The notes beneath the pieces were generated by a model. The model did no database searches. It had not been told where the DNA came from and saw nothing but the letters and a program-made list of their open reading frames with translations. A stretch of DNA of 64,000 nucleotides, from positions 1,502,084 to 1,566,083 of the forward strand of contig OX442428.1 of NCBI GenBank assembly GCA_949361645.1. Reading direction: 5' to 3'. Shown one piece after another: positions 35,502-48,950 of this stretch (the first letter of the stretch is position 1; each line of letters begins with the position of its first letter). The translations under genes were made by a program, and so were the position numbers. Origin of the DNA: Spongilla lacustris. Lineage: Eukaryota; Porifera; Demospongiae; Spongillida; Spongillidae.

Positions 35502-37504
35502 ATGTGCGAGCATTTTGACTACATAAAAGGCAACGAACATGCAGTCAGAGTATCTAGAGAGTATTGCCAAACACTGGCAAAATGTCTGTGGCTGCCGTAT
35601 GTGAGGACAACAAGATCAAGAATCACCTTGGCATCTCCCACGTGCTCGCATTCATGCAGCAAACTTGCTTGGAATTTCTCCGCCTTGTCTCTACCATTTG
35701 TTGAAGAAAGATCCAGTTCTAACAGGGAAGATTAGAGCAGGGTATGAAGATGTCTGAAATGGATGCAGCTGTCATCCGCCCTGCATTGGTGGCTCTCATC
35801 ATCGAGAAGACACCAGTTCACTTGGATTCCCTCCTTTCTCGACAACCCGGAATGGATTTGGAGTCGTGCTACACTTCATTGTGCGCTACAGCAACGGTGT
35901 GGCATCACATTTGTCAAACACCAAGATATGTGGTACACATGTATGCACAAAGACCCTGTCAACAAGCAGGGGCAAGCTTAGTACCTGAAATACTTTTTTG
36001 ATTACACGGAGCAGGGTAGGTCATTTATATTTATGTATGAATCATGGCTGAAGAAGAACATGGTTCCATGCTTCTGATGGTCTGTCAGCACTGTGGATTG
36101 TGAATTGAATGTACCTAGTGATAGGTGGATAATGATAGGGGCTAGTTCCAAGGATGGCTGGATTCAAACCAGCATAAAAATGTGCAGAGTAAGGTATTGT
36201 CAGAAGACTATCATACATGGGTGTGTGTTGGAACACCGGATGAAGCAGCACTTGGCTTAGCTATGTGGCAGGTAACAGCTGCATAGCTATTGACCATGCG
36301 CCTGCCATACAATGTTGACTGGTGATTCCAAGCCTGCTGCTAAAACACATGAAATGTGTGGGACTAGTTGATTGCCCATGGTGCTAAAGATGAGAAGGGA
36401 GAATTGCTGTCAAAAGAGCATTACAGTAGCGGTCATAAAAAAGTTTACGTAATTATTTACGCCGTGGCCGTAGTACGGTATAACTGTAAACGTAACGTAC
36501 ATGGCAATAGACGTGCCGTACAACGCCCGTGTTTAATATAATAGTAACGCCTGATGCTGCGCATGTACATGTACCGCTACCTATAAACCTGGGTGCGTCC
36601 CTAGCATTACAAGAAGCTGCGGATTCATTTCTAAGGACTGATGGTGCCAAAAGGGGCGGAATCCACAAATTCATTAAGCGGTACCAAGCTACATGTACAG
36701 GATACAGTTACCGCTGAAATCATGGCGATAGTCGATGACCACATGAGACGTCCCCTCTCCAAGCGGCTACTTCTTTTGAAAGGCGAGGTAGCGCGTATTG
36801 CCAGATGATTCGTGACGCAAACAAGGTGAAGCGTCAGGATTGGGCAAGAGCTAACCTCGCTGAAGCGCTATGTAGTGACTAAGTAGATACGCTAGCTAAC
36901 TGTTTACTTATTAGATACTCAAGTACGGCCGTAATCGTACCGTACGTCTATAATAGCGTACCGTACTACGGCCACGGCGTAATCAAATATGTAAACTTTT
37001 TTATGACCGCTACTGTACTTAACTGATGAAATGATCATCATTGGTCCATCAGGTCGTTGATGGAAACAAAAAAGCAGTTGCTGTAAGCTCGTACTGAATA
37101 ATTGACTCCCAAACCACATTATCTTGCTCAAGAGTGGATAGACACTTTCAACACCATGAATGGAACTGTCATTCGCTTGCTTCTACTGCCTGTGGCACAC
37201 CCAGTACTTATTGAATCCTATAGAGCTCATGTGGGGTCGATATGTGTGAGATAACAATTGTAACTTCACAATGTCGCACATCCGGGAACTTGCAGAACAG
37301 AAGATACAGGAGTTAGATTCAAGAGCATGGAATGCTTCTTTTCAGCACACATGGAAATATGCCACCCAACAATGGCAGGCTCACAAATTGCTGTTGGAAT
37401 ACGAAGAGGGTAATGCAGATGATGACGAGGAGAGCCATAGGGGTCAGGATGATGACCAGGAGGTGGAGCTGAGCACCAAGGATGAATCACACAAGGCTAC
37501 ATAA
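35502..37504 (+). pseudogene. Decayed DDE (Tc1-like, DDE_3 type) transposase, split by an insertion
   Basis: Pieces in order on the plus strand: VSREYCQTLAKCLW (35550-35600) and ALVALIIEKTPVHLDSLL (about 35780-35835). Then comes a core segment FIFMYESWLKKN (near 36025) followed by WIMIGASSKDGWIQTS (near 36130), which matches the first catalytic region of DDE_3 transposases. Past an inserted 592-bp element, NPIELMWGRY (about 37215) gives the catalytic glutamate region, and an acidic C terminus ends at 37504. Several frame changes and stops separate the pieces. Family placement rests on motif order only. It is unrelated to the transposase at 13516-15330. Confidence 0.6.
36424..37015 (+). mobile_element. 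592-bp mariner-type deletion derivative with TA flanks
   Basis: Ends CAGTAGCGGTCATAAAAAAG and its complement are flanked by TA at 36422-36423 and 37016-37017. TIRs extend about 50 bp (TTTACG, then CCGTGGCCGTAGTACGGTA). The interior keeps a scrap of transposase N terminus: AKRGGIHKFIKRYQ (36650) and VTAEIMAIVDDHMR (36705-36750), a helix-turn-helix type. So it is an internally deleted copy of a full mariner element. It landed inside the older DDE pseudogene. Confidence 0.85.
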
Positions 37505-37679
37505 CCTACTTTCTTGGACGGAGTTTGGAAAATTATCACTACATTAAAATTAACTGTGCCACACCCCTAACTGATACATAATAAATTCCAAAAACATTTA
37601 TAATCCTTTCCACAACTGACACTCAATCAGGTAGAATTTCTTATAACTGTGACGAACAATAACCTGCCATAAGATATAT

Positions 37680-38050
37680 TTGATAATGCATGTGCACCAG
37701 CCATAATATACAAGTGCTACTAATAATGCTAATAGGCTAACCATAGCTTTGAGAATGCATGTGCACCAGCCATAAGATGCTTTGAGAATGCATGTGCACC
37801 AGCCATAAGATACAAGTGCTACTAATAATGCTAATAGTCCAACCATAGCTTTGAGAATGCATGTGCACCAGCCATAAGTATCAAGACACAAGTGCTCCCA
37901 AAAAATGTTGAAAGGCAAACATTACTTTGAGAACGCTGCCATAAGATACATTTGAGAATGAATGCATTTGCACTGCCATAAGTTTTCCGAAAGGCAACCA
38001 AATGTTGCTTTGAGAATGCATGTGCAATTGCCATAAGATACAAGTGCTCA
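37680..38050. repeat. Irregular tandem repeat (GAGAATGCATGTGCACCAGC)
   Basis: Seven or so copies of a GAGAATGCATGTGCACCAGCCATAAG-type unit occur with variable inserts such as ATACAAGTGCTACTAATAAT. It starts just after the DDE pseudogene and is non-coding. Confidence 0.8.
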
Positions 38051-38280
38051 CCACAAGAACTATCCTATATATGCCAATACATGTATCATGAAATAAATAT
38101 ATTGTGAGTTACATTAGTTAATAGTCCTATATCTAAATATAGGGTACGTTGTTTGTGCCATAAATATAGGACTATTCCATTTTCCCTTATCATTACATCC
38201 TTTTTACACCACCATTGTCTTCAAATCCTATATATACCACCAACTTTCTCACAGAGGTTTTTATTTACTTGTATATATAT

Positions 38281-38990
38281 GGGACAGTTACCGACAAAAT
38301 AGCACTTCGCATATGGGACAGTGCACGCAAAAAGGGACCTTAGAGATTAATATAAAATGTTATAAAATTCCAGTATGTTTGAATCGCTATAACTTCCGAA
38401 CGGTTAAGGCTATCGACGTCCTATTTTCAACACTTCATACCACACCATTTCTCTATGATAAAACACATTTTGGAGTCTTGCACGTGCTCCGTGCCAGTAT
38501 TGCAACGTTCAATACCCCACCAGGTTCAAACCCGACATAACTTTCTGTGGGAATAATCAAATCGCTTCAAATTCGGTTTGTAGGTTGAGAGGTCCTATGC
38601 CTATCCATTTGTTCTGTTCGTTAAGTTTTATGCTTTCCGTTACGGAGATACAGTTGAACAAACTACGTCCACGTTTTCCCACTTCATTCGCGCCCATGTT
38701 ATAATTCCTGCCTCTTCATACATTGAGTGGGACGCAATTTGCCAAAATCATTGGCACAAATTGGGTGCGAAAATTTTGAAGCGATTTTATTACTCCTACA
38801 ACAGAAAGTTATGTCATGTCTGAAATAGGTGGGGTATCAAACGTTGCAATACAGGCATGGAGCAAGTGCAAGAGCCCAAAATATATTCTACCATAGATAA
38901 ATGGTGTAGTACAAAGTGCTGAAAATAGGAAGTCAATATCCTTAACAGTTCAGAAGTTATAATGATTCAGAATTTTATAACTTTTATATA
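38281..38990. mobile_element. Foldback element, about 710 bp (full copy of the GGGACAGT family)
   Basis: Left half begins GGGACAGTTACCGACAAAAT. The right half from about 38720 is its reverse complement (for example GCCAGTATTGCAACGTTC at 38490 and GAACGTTGCAATA-type sequence at 38845). The centre pairs CGCGCCAATG with CATTGGC. This is the most complete member of the repeats at 9340, 15980 and 33605. Confidence 0.75.
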
Positions 38991-38991
38991 C

Positions 38992-39238
38992 AGCCAAAAC
39001 TCATATAAGCACACTGCATTATAAACACATCACTGGCAAATAAAAACAATGATATAGCACAAAAACCGTTGTAACTAGCCATTAAATCCAGATCCCTATC
39101 GAGTTTGTTTAGTGGTTTAAGTGTACCTACCGTAATGTAATTCATATGGAATAATTATACCTCAAAACCACATTTGGTACAAGCACAAATTCGTTATAAG
39201 CACAGGGAACAAACGTGGTGCTTATATCGAGTGTATAC
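38992..39238. mobile_element. Short TIR element, about 245 bp
   Basis: Left TATACAGCCAAAACTCATAT then AAGCAC; right GTGCTTATATCGAGTGTATA. It sits directly after the foldback element. It is non-coding and probably a mariner-type miniature element. Confidence 0.5.
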
Positions 39239-40395
39239 ATTTTGTCCGAAACTTCCCACAAGTAGTCTGGTGTAGCCTTAAATATCAGCATTGGGTCTGG
39301 GGAAATGCCTATACTGAAACAGGAATTCTTCTAATTCATGATACATAAATTGGCTAGCAAAATAACAAACAACACACACGCGTAGAAGCAGCCTCACATA
39401 TCTCAAGCCAGTGTCACAGTAAAATATAAGCTTGTATTTGTTTTGTTAATTTGCAAGCCCGCATTTCTCGCGGCGTGACATAGCACGCTTTAATAAGAAC
39501 AAGTTAATTAGGTATAAGTATTTCCCCAATACGCAAAGGTGTAGTTACGCCTGATTAGTGTCAAGACCGACACGCGCACCTTGCGATCGTTTATTTTTAA
39601 AATAATCACATTCAGTGGTCGTGTATAAAATTATGTCTTGCTCGTACTGTACACGAATTGTTTAGGCGTAATTTGGTGACCGTACGTAGGTGAAACTAAC
39701 CTGTGGACAATCGTTATAGCTCGAGTTAACAGCAGGCTGGTGAAAACGAGCTAAACCTAGTACCTATACGTGATATAAGATAAACAATGATATAAACGGC
39801 TGAAAGCTTGCCTCAAAGTTCCTGCATAATCTGCTGCATCGTAGACAGTTGTAGGGGTTAGTTTGCTTCACACAATATGGCATGCTGCGTTGATCCATGG
39901 CCGCCATTATTGCACAATGCCACGTGCATTGATGTGTATGGCTCGTACCCAATACTTTAGATTGTAATGCAATAGGTCTGAGTACGAGATGCTATAACCA
40001 TCACATGTGTAATTAAAAAGCCCAGCTAGCTAGCTAGCTCTGGTTTGCTCGGCAGTCGCCCCGCCCACAGCCAACGGCTCCAGTGACTCTTCGGAGAGCA
40101 GCCTCGACAACCAACCAGCATGGGAGGAGACACTGGTCGCGGTCCCATCACGAAACGTCCGGCGACAGAGACTCAAACGGCCAGCTAGCGGCAGGACTGT
40201 AGCTAGACTTTCAAAGAGGAGTGCGTGACCTAAATTGGAATGCGAAAAGAGGGGTCCCCCTCCCCCTTGCGTTCGCCAAATATAGATACATTCGTTAATT
40301 GGTATTGATTTTTTCATCATCAGCCAGCCTGATCAGGTCTGACTGAGTGAGGACTACGACTACCAACTCCCCCCCCCCCCCCCCCCCGTATCCTC
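39239..40395. other. Stretch without a supported gene
   Basis: Mostly AT-rich to 40000. From about 40040 it is GC-richer, and a plus-strand frame reads NGSSDSSESSLDNQPAWEET then RRQRLKRPASGRTVARLSKR. This acidic-to-basic pattern may be the start of the retroelement relic that follows. A C run lies at 40371-40387. Confidence 0.4.
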
Positions 40396-40399
40396 CATT

Positions 40400-41826
<1,427 letters not shown>

Positions 41827-41984
41827 GATCGCCACATTGCAAACACCACTGGTGACAAAAGCTCTCTGGCCATTCGGAGGGGTAATGCTGCATCCATTTT
41901 GGGAACTTTGCCTCCAACCCTCTCCCCTCCTTTGAATGATGTTTTTAGTGGTAGTATATTTTGAATTTGTGTTGAATGTAATTA

Positions 41985-42846
41985 TTAAGAAATCCCATAG
42001 TCATCACAACATACAGCTGGATCGAAGTTTTGTCGTAATAGTGCCAAGTCAACATCTGAAAAAGGGCAGACATTTTCTTGAACTTCAACAGCTTCAACAG
42101 TGTATTCATCAGGCAGCTCCTCCCAGTCTATTCCAAAACTTTCAACAGCTAGCATTCTGCACAAAATAAAATGTTCCAAATGACAGCTCAAAATAATTTA
42201 AAGGTTCAATATTAAACAATCACCACAAAAATGTTACACCACAAACACACATTACAATCACCACAATTATTCCTAAATGTAGAAAAAAAAATAACTACTC
42301 ATTATTTGGAGTACTTCTTATATTACTTGTGAAATGTGTTCAAAGTTGTCTGCTTCCAGCTCTTGAGCAATGGTTGAGCCTGACCCAATAAGTCTGATCA
42401 TACCCATTGTCCAAAGCTGCACAGGAGATGATAGGGTGCCTGTTCCATGCATCCATCCATTCAGCAATGTGATTGTTTATTCTCTCTGTATAAACGTAGT
42501 GCAAGGCAAACAAATCCAGTTCATTGCATGGATTAAGCAAATGTACACTCTCCAGGTACATAAACAGCTGCTTGTAAAGGTCTAGAACACCTACATACAG
42601 GTCCCTCTATAGCTGCGGCCACCAATGAAAGACCCTCTGTTTATGCCTCATTTGGGATGTTGAAGCATAAAACGTGCAACTGAAGTGCACCCCTTATCAC
42701 CTCTGACACATGATGGTAAGCCACACTTGTTCACTGCATCCATAAAACACTTCAATACAGTGAAAGCTTGATTGTTAATTGAAATACGATTGTAAACAAC
42801 AAGTCTTGAATAGCCATCAATACCTGCATGCACCACGAATTGCCAC
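41985..42846 (-). pseudogene. Integrase-core transposase of a eukaryotic DNA transposon, decayed
   Basis: Exon 42327-42846 opens after a CTATTTGTAG acceptor with WQFVVHAGIDGYSRLVVYNR, the first catalytic Asp region of integrase-core transposases. GLPSCVRGDKG, the second Asp region, follows. Farther on come NELDLFALHYVYTERINNHI and WMDAWNRHPI. A GT donor at 42326 leads over an intron to a terminal exon 41985-42156 (VESFGIDWEELPDEY) ending DDYGIS. Damage: an in-frame TGA after MLQHPK (42648-42650), then loss of the short block expected to carry the catalytic Glu (RIExxW) near 42610, with frame changes. The family is widespread in fish, sponge and cnidarian genomes; IS3EU-like is my guess. It is transcribed away from the UIM-HECT gene. 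Confidence 0.7.
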
Positions 42847-43689
42847 CTACAAATAGGTGGAGAAAGACTAAATTTCACAATGGTAGGAGTTTTTCACAAG
42901 CGGAGGATGGAAAGGAAAGGGAGGGAGTCAGAATGGTGTTAAACTACTCATGCAGCTCTTTATACTGTCCTCACAAATTGATAGTACAGATCAACACAGT
43001 CCAAGTCCTCCAGTAATCATTTTTGATGTAAGTGCAATTTAATTTAATTTTAAAAAATTTGGATTGCATTTCATGTTGTAACAGCCACATTGCCAATGCA
43101 ATGTAACTGCTGAATAGTAATCTTGACAAAAGGTACCTTTTGATTGAAATGACTTTCCAAAGATTTGTTGGGTACATCTATCATTAAGCTACGAACTGAG
43201 CCAATCTATTGCTAGTACCAAATCCTAGCCGCGGAAGAAGTATTAATTGCAACTGTAAATGTGCCGCAAGTATCAACCATACACTACAAGAAAAGTTAGA
43301 TTATACTAACTGTTGGAAACTGTAGGAAAAGCACATATGATATGCACTCATTACTAAATAACATGCACTTTTCCACAGTTAGTATAACCATACTTTTTTG
43401 TGCAGTGACAGAAATTGTTGTTTTTTAAATTCCTTCCACTTTGACTTAATTTTACCCACTCCCACTGGGAATTGAACATGGTTTATGCGCCTGCCAATGG
43501 ACCACCTGCTATGCTTTCTTGTTTCATATTTTGTACAGTAGCATTAAACAATTATTAGCCACAACAATCCACCTTGTTAAATTAAATTAATTGCCAACAT
43601 TATTGAACACCAATAACTATGATGGATATAAATGCAATTACACCAATATGTATCTAGTAATAACTGATTAACGAATTCAACCGTTGTAG

Positions 43690-44755
43690 GATAAATATGA
43701 TGATGATCTACAGCGAGCTTTAGAGTTAAGCCGCACTGAGTGTAATGAAGGGTAAGTTGTACATTGTGACGCATTTATGCCTCATGATTTAAATTTTAGT
43801 GTATTATAATGATTCATTTTATCATACATGTAGTGGGGGCATCAATGATCTTGTTCAACAAATGAGAAGACATATCAGTGAATTTAATATCATTGATTCT
43901 AGAGATCATGTTCTAGAAGACACATTGAGCCTCGAATGCATTGGTGGTATGTATCTCTAATGTATACATGTTACATGTAATATTGTATATGGAGCAAAAG
44001 GAACTAGGAGGGTCAATATACATAATGAAAAAAATATTCTGAGCTCAATATAGTATTTAAATAAACTATATATAAAGATCACTTTTGCTGTGGATTTTCC
44101 ACTATCTATGCCTGATTTTTTTTTTTTAATGTATTCTCACTGATGTTGTAGTATTTGCTAATGCTATGGGTTCACTATGATTAGAAACAAATTTGCTAAG
44201 TCAAAAGACCTCTTACATGTTTCTTTGGATGCTCTGATAATACTTCAGGACACAGATCCAGTTTGATGGTGAGATGGACGTAGATGCTGGGGGACTCTCC
44301 AGGGAATTCTTCACATTAATAGGGAAAGAAATACGAAAATCGTATTGGGAATGTGGTACCATTCCTCGTGACGCATTTGCCTTAAATGTACGTGTATAAC
44401 ATATACAGGGTGTCTGACAATGTAAAAAAAGGAGGTAGTTATTAAATACTGAAACAGTGAATATAAAGACTTAGTAGCCATTTAAAATATATTTGACGAC
44501 TCCCATATGGTATTTACTGAAACCTTTCATATGGTTTTAAAGGATGCAATTATTGTATTGTCTATCTTTTTATGTGCAGGATCGTATTTATTTCAGTTCA
44601 CAACTTATGTCCATGTCAGTAGCCAGTGGGTTTCATCTTATGTCACGATCTGTATACCTGTACATTTGTGGCAAAGATATCATTTTAATGTGGATACGTA
44701 CCGGACGCAGAAATACGGGCAATGTGTGACGCGGTAAATGGTTGTATCATATGTT
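43690..44755 (+). pseudogene. UIM plus HECT-domain gene carried by a transposon (partial)
   Basis: Exon a (43690-43751) encodes DKYDDDLQRALELSRTEC, which fits the ubiquitin-interacting motif (acidic run, then Ala and Ser at the conserved spacing). Exon b (43834-43946) joins in frame and encodes INDLVQQMRRHISEFNIIDS. Exon c (44256-44387) encodes IQFDGEMDVDAGGLSREFF, the start of a HECT E3-ligase N-lobe. Exon d (from 44580) continues RIYFSSQLMSMSVASG and then SVYLYICGKD. The reading frame breaks near 44695; EIRAMCDAVNG follows in another frame. Phase between b and c does not match, so an exon is missing or unseen. The catalytic Cys region was not found. Related genes are annotated as G2/M E3 ligase-like (comparison from memory). 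Confidence 0.6.
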
Positions 44756-45059
44756 TTGTACTAGAATAATAAGACTATGCAATATTAGAAAAGTTATAGC
44801 CACGGACAGGTTTACTTGATCAAAAAAAGGAGAGCATTCGTACTTGAAGAATTAGATAAGTATATCAATGGCGGTTTGGGGGAATAATTTGTGTATCCAT
44901 GGCTGCGAATAAAGACTGCTTCCAATCTTCAGTATATCTTGCAGCATTAAATTAACATAATTGATAGATGGATGTTGGCACAGTACTAATTGTTTTGATA
45001 ACTTTGTATGGTGTATATAAATATGTTTTTTTTTTTCAGCACTATGCCATAGTCAAAAA

Positions 45060-45324
45060 GCTTTACATGTATAACTCCATAGTAGCTTTACCACACCTAC
45101 ATCTAAGCTTGGTTATTACACTTGAGAGAAATGTATTAGACTTGCGAAAAGCTACTAATGAGCAGCACGACGCAGTACAAAGTTTAACGGCAGGAAACTT
45201 CACCTTTGTGTTGCTACTCACATGCAGAGGGAAATGGCTTTTTAAAATTGTACTGCCGTTTTTGTTTGATTTACGAAACTTCCAAGACATGTACCCTCAT
45301 AAAGAATCAAGTGGAGATATTTAA
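45060..45324 (+). other. Coding-like stretch downstream of HECT exons
   Basis: An open plus-strand frame contains LERNVLDLRKATNEQHDAVQ, and its inverted copy at 30573-30806 is riddled with stops. Its place after the HECT exons suggests a middle or C-lobe part of the same gene. I see no diagnostic HECT motif. Confidence 0.35.
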
Positions 45325-46264
45325 GTCCAAATATTTAGAAATACCCATAATAAGCATGACATGAATGAAAACAAGTATACATTAATCAGCAATCTGCAGT
45401 AGTTCTGGATAATCACATTCCTCTGACACAAAACCTTCTTTGGAATGCAACCAGACCTATATTCTCATATATGGTCTGGTCCCCAGACTATTTATACTAT
45501 TTAGAAATTCGGGTAAACTTAGATACTAACTGGCCCTTAGTTTATTGTGAAAATTAAATGCACATAAAACTGCTTTTAACTGTGAAATTTTTATGCTTTT
45601 GGTATAGGCATTTTTCAATTTCGATTGATAATCAAAATTTTCAGTTTATTGGGATTGTTTCTATTAAATCTAAGGCAATAAATATGTGCCAATAAAACAC
45701 TTGCAGGACTTTTGAAACACATTGTATAACAGAAGTCACCACTAACTCTTTTTTTGCAGATTCTAAATGTGGGCACAGTTGATTCTTCAATGTACAGGAA
45801 GTACACAGTTCAGTTAACAGTGTGTGGAATATTTTCAAATGGCAAACTCAATGCAAAGAGCCTTGTTCAAGCTGTTGCAATGCACCATATTGTTATGTCC
45901 TGTAAGACCTAATTAAGTATAGACCAGCTAATTGACGGACTGAAATTGCGCTCGGTATGCATAAGCACTTGGTCAATCATTCTGACATCTTCAGTCACCT
46001 ATTTGTCATTGGAAATGCCAACTGTCGGTACATTCTATTTCAGTTCGGCAAATTGCCTGTATTAGTAATTTGCAAGGGCAGATTAAGACTTGTCGGATTC
46101 TAAATAAAATATATATACTTATAATTATATTCCTCACTGATCAATCAACCCAACGTCGCGAGCCAAGACAAAATCATACATGATTGAACATTGATTCAGT
46201 GTGTTTCCCGCATTTCAAAAAGTCCGCTGATAAACAATTTGAGCACAGGCGGTATTGGCCAGGT

Positions 46265-46274
<10 letters not shown>

Positions 46275-46295
<21 letters not shown>

Positions 46296-46309
46296 GGGGA
46301 GGGGGGGGG
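46275..46309. repeat. Poly(G) run with one A
   Basis: G25, A, G9 preceded by T11. Non-coding. Confidence 0.95.
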
Positions 46310-47776
46310 CTGCTGATTGTAAAAAAGTGGGGGTGCTGTTAATGGCGTGCGTTCAATTTGATCGCTCGCTCGGACGTGGGAGATCCATGCACCACAAGTG
46401 AATTAATTATATGAGCATGCTCGTTTTCGGGGAAATTCAAACAGGATGAAGTGCCCTGTTTTTGGTATGCTGTGATTGGAGTTTTGGTTTCACGATGTAA
46501 TGATGTCATCATTCTTCACAACAACCCTGACACATATCGCTATCCAAACAAGCTAATTTTCATCAAAACACTGCAATGATTGTGTCTCACGAATAATTTA
46601 AAACCTTCAGCTTGAGCAGGGGTATAAAGCATTGGAGATATAAAGAGATTAGAAAGTTTAATGCTTGATCTTGTGTGCAAGCATTCTATGGCAAATGTTT
46701 GGGTTTGATTTTCGTGCCATCTCTTGTGAATGTTATGATAAAACACACAGACTGAAGTTAGCTATTAAATATTCAGTTATTCAATTATTTTAGTTAAAAG
46801 CTGCAAACTTTACTTAATTAACTGCTTCCATTTAGAAGTTATTCAAGATTGAAGTCTTGATTTTTTAATTTTCACAATGTACTTGATTTAGGAGCCATTG
46901 TATCTGGACTTAGTAGTTTGAATTTATTAATAAATTCTGCCAAGTTCATGTTTTTAAAATTCAGGGAAAAGATTGAGCTTTGGATGCCTCTAAAAATGGT
47001 ATGTTTTAATTGGAGTTATTATTTAATTTTAATACTGTCTCTGGTATGCATAACATTTATTGGACATCTGAGTAAAATAAAGCTGCATCTTTAGTGGTAA
47101 TTGCCACTCATCAGCTCCAATGATTGTGTGTTCTAGTATGTCCCCAAAAAGTAGAAGTCTGGGGAGGAGGGAAGGGAAAGGAAGGACAGTGCAGATCACA
47201 GTGGCAGAGGGTTATCTTGTACAACAGATGGTAATGATGTCCTCATTTCCCATTTGCAGCTCCTTCAACTATTAACCAGCACTGCTTGTTTACTGATATA
47301 TGAATTTGTTTTAAGTATAATGTTGTTGAGTGTTTTCCATTTTTGAATTCTCTTGTTAGTATTGTTGGTGGGGATCTCTGCACGAGCTTAGTTAAACTGA
47401 TGCAAAGAACATATCGGTCCTACGTACTGTCGAATTAGACGATGCACACCACATTCCAGAGAATGTTCCTAGCATCGGGCAATCGAGAAGAACTGGGTTT
47501 TTATTCTGTATTAATATGGTTGGTGGTGATCTCTGCACGATCTTAGCCTTAGTTAAACGTCTTACCGTTGAATTAGAACAGAGAGGAGAGGGCACCCACC
47601 GTCCATAAGCGTTATGACTTGAGCATGTATATAATACTTTATATATGAACCAATCGATACACGCTTTGGCGGGAAGGAGGCACTGTTTATCGCGAGGTCC
47701 AGCTGCTTTGTTGTGCTATAAATACATTCTTCCACTAAGCCTAGCTTACGGCTTTTAATTCGATGAATGAAGAGTA

Positions 47777-48948
47777 GGGTAAATTAAGGTAATTTCGCCA
47801 GGGGGGAGTGTTCGCCACCCTTAACTTCAAACGCGGCGCTAGGGCTTACCTGACGTTTTAATATCGCAGCAAAATATGGAAATATTAGTACATGGAGTCT
47901 GTGTTTACGGCCCACAATTGAAGTTGTATTAGTTATTTCGGTTCTTACAAAAAAATATCAAAAACTAAGCTACCTCAATTTTCGGCAAAAGTGGTGCGGT
48001 AAACAACGCGCAATTGGAAGTGTGTTTACCTGGTGCAAGTCGCTGTCCGTAAAATACGTAGTCATGATCTGTTTAAAATCTTGTTATTAGAGAAGAGTGG
48101 TGATTTCTGTACAATATATGTAGTTCTATTCGTTATGAAACTTACTAGCTTGGGAATTAGGGTGGGTGGCGGAGACTCCAATCGTAAATTACGCTATTAA
48201 GCAGTAGTCGCCACCCCTGGCGACTACTCAAACTTTCTGAAATGACGAAGTGAGAATAGTCAAAATAGCTACCATTAGGCCTATAAATGTTTGCTACCAA
48301 TTATATATAAGTACTGTAAGCTGTTCATGTTGGGAAGGAGTGTTCGCCATGGGGGCGTGGCCTTCTTTCCCATACACACGTAATGGATGTGCATAAATAT
48401 ATTTTTTTCCTGACACTTCATGCTTCAAATGGTTTCTTTTTGTTTCTGGCCTTCTTATTAAACTCAGTTCAGTTGCTTGAGCCAACTCGAGCCCTTGGAT
48501 CTGTATGTTTTAACTAACTGCAAGCCACGAATGTACAAATGGAAGCCGTTCTATCCAAAAAAAAATACTAGCATCGCAAAGAAAGACTCCCAGGGCGTTT
48601 AAAGGCTACAGTGAACAAGCTTACTTGTTTTAGAAACGTCCTATGTAAAAACCACTTTTGTTACACTTCCCAACAACGAGATACAGGGGGTGGCGAACAC
48701 TCCAAAATCGACGTGGCGAAAGCCCAACAGGGGTGGCGACTATACCTGAAATACGCTTAATTGGATAAAACCACTGTTTTATTTTGTTTGGAACACTTTT
48801 TTGGAGAAACAAAGCGATAATAGTGTAGAATAAGGACTGAGGATCTCTTGAAACCAAGTATGTTTGAAGCACTACCCGTCCTTTTTTTTTAATATGTAAG
48901 AATACCGATATCGGTACTCGCGGGTGGCGAACACTACTTAATCGACCC
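47777..48948. mobile_element. 1.17-kb TA-flanked TIR element with GTGTTCGCCACC blocks
   Basis: Ends GGGTAAATTAAGG and, reversed, GGGTCGATTAAGT are flanked by TA (47775-47776 and 48949-48950). Blocks of AGTGTTCGCCACCC or its complement occur at 47807-47820, 48165-48179, 48203-48228 (a palindrome), 48338-48355, 48687-48702, 48711-48735 and 48921-48937, spread across the element in both orientations. No open frame of note. The blocks look like repeated binding sites. It is a non-autonomous DNA transposon by structure. Confidence 0.7.
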
Positions 48949-48950
48949 TA

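Larger units (their letters stand above)
42968..47663 (+). repeat. Right inverted arm
   Basis: Contains the reverse-complement partners of 23277-23917 and of most of 28120-31990. It lacks the retroelement insertion present in the left arm and keeps the HECT gene in order, so it is the better preserved copy. A poly(G) interruption lies at 46275-46309. The outer end is CCAATCGATACACG at 47663. Confidence 0.65.

Noticed and set aside
40030..40320. 96-codon minus-strand frame
   Set aside because: The opposite strand shows a more protein-like acidic-to-basic pattern, so this is probably its shadow.
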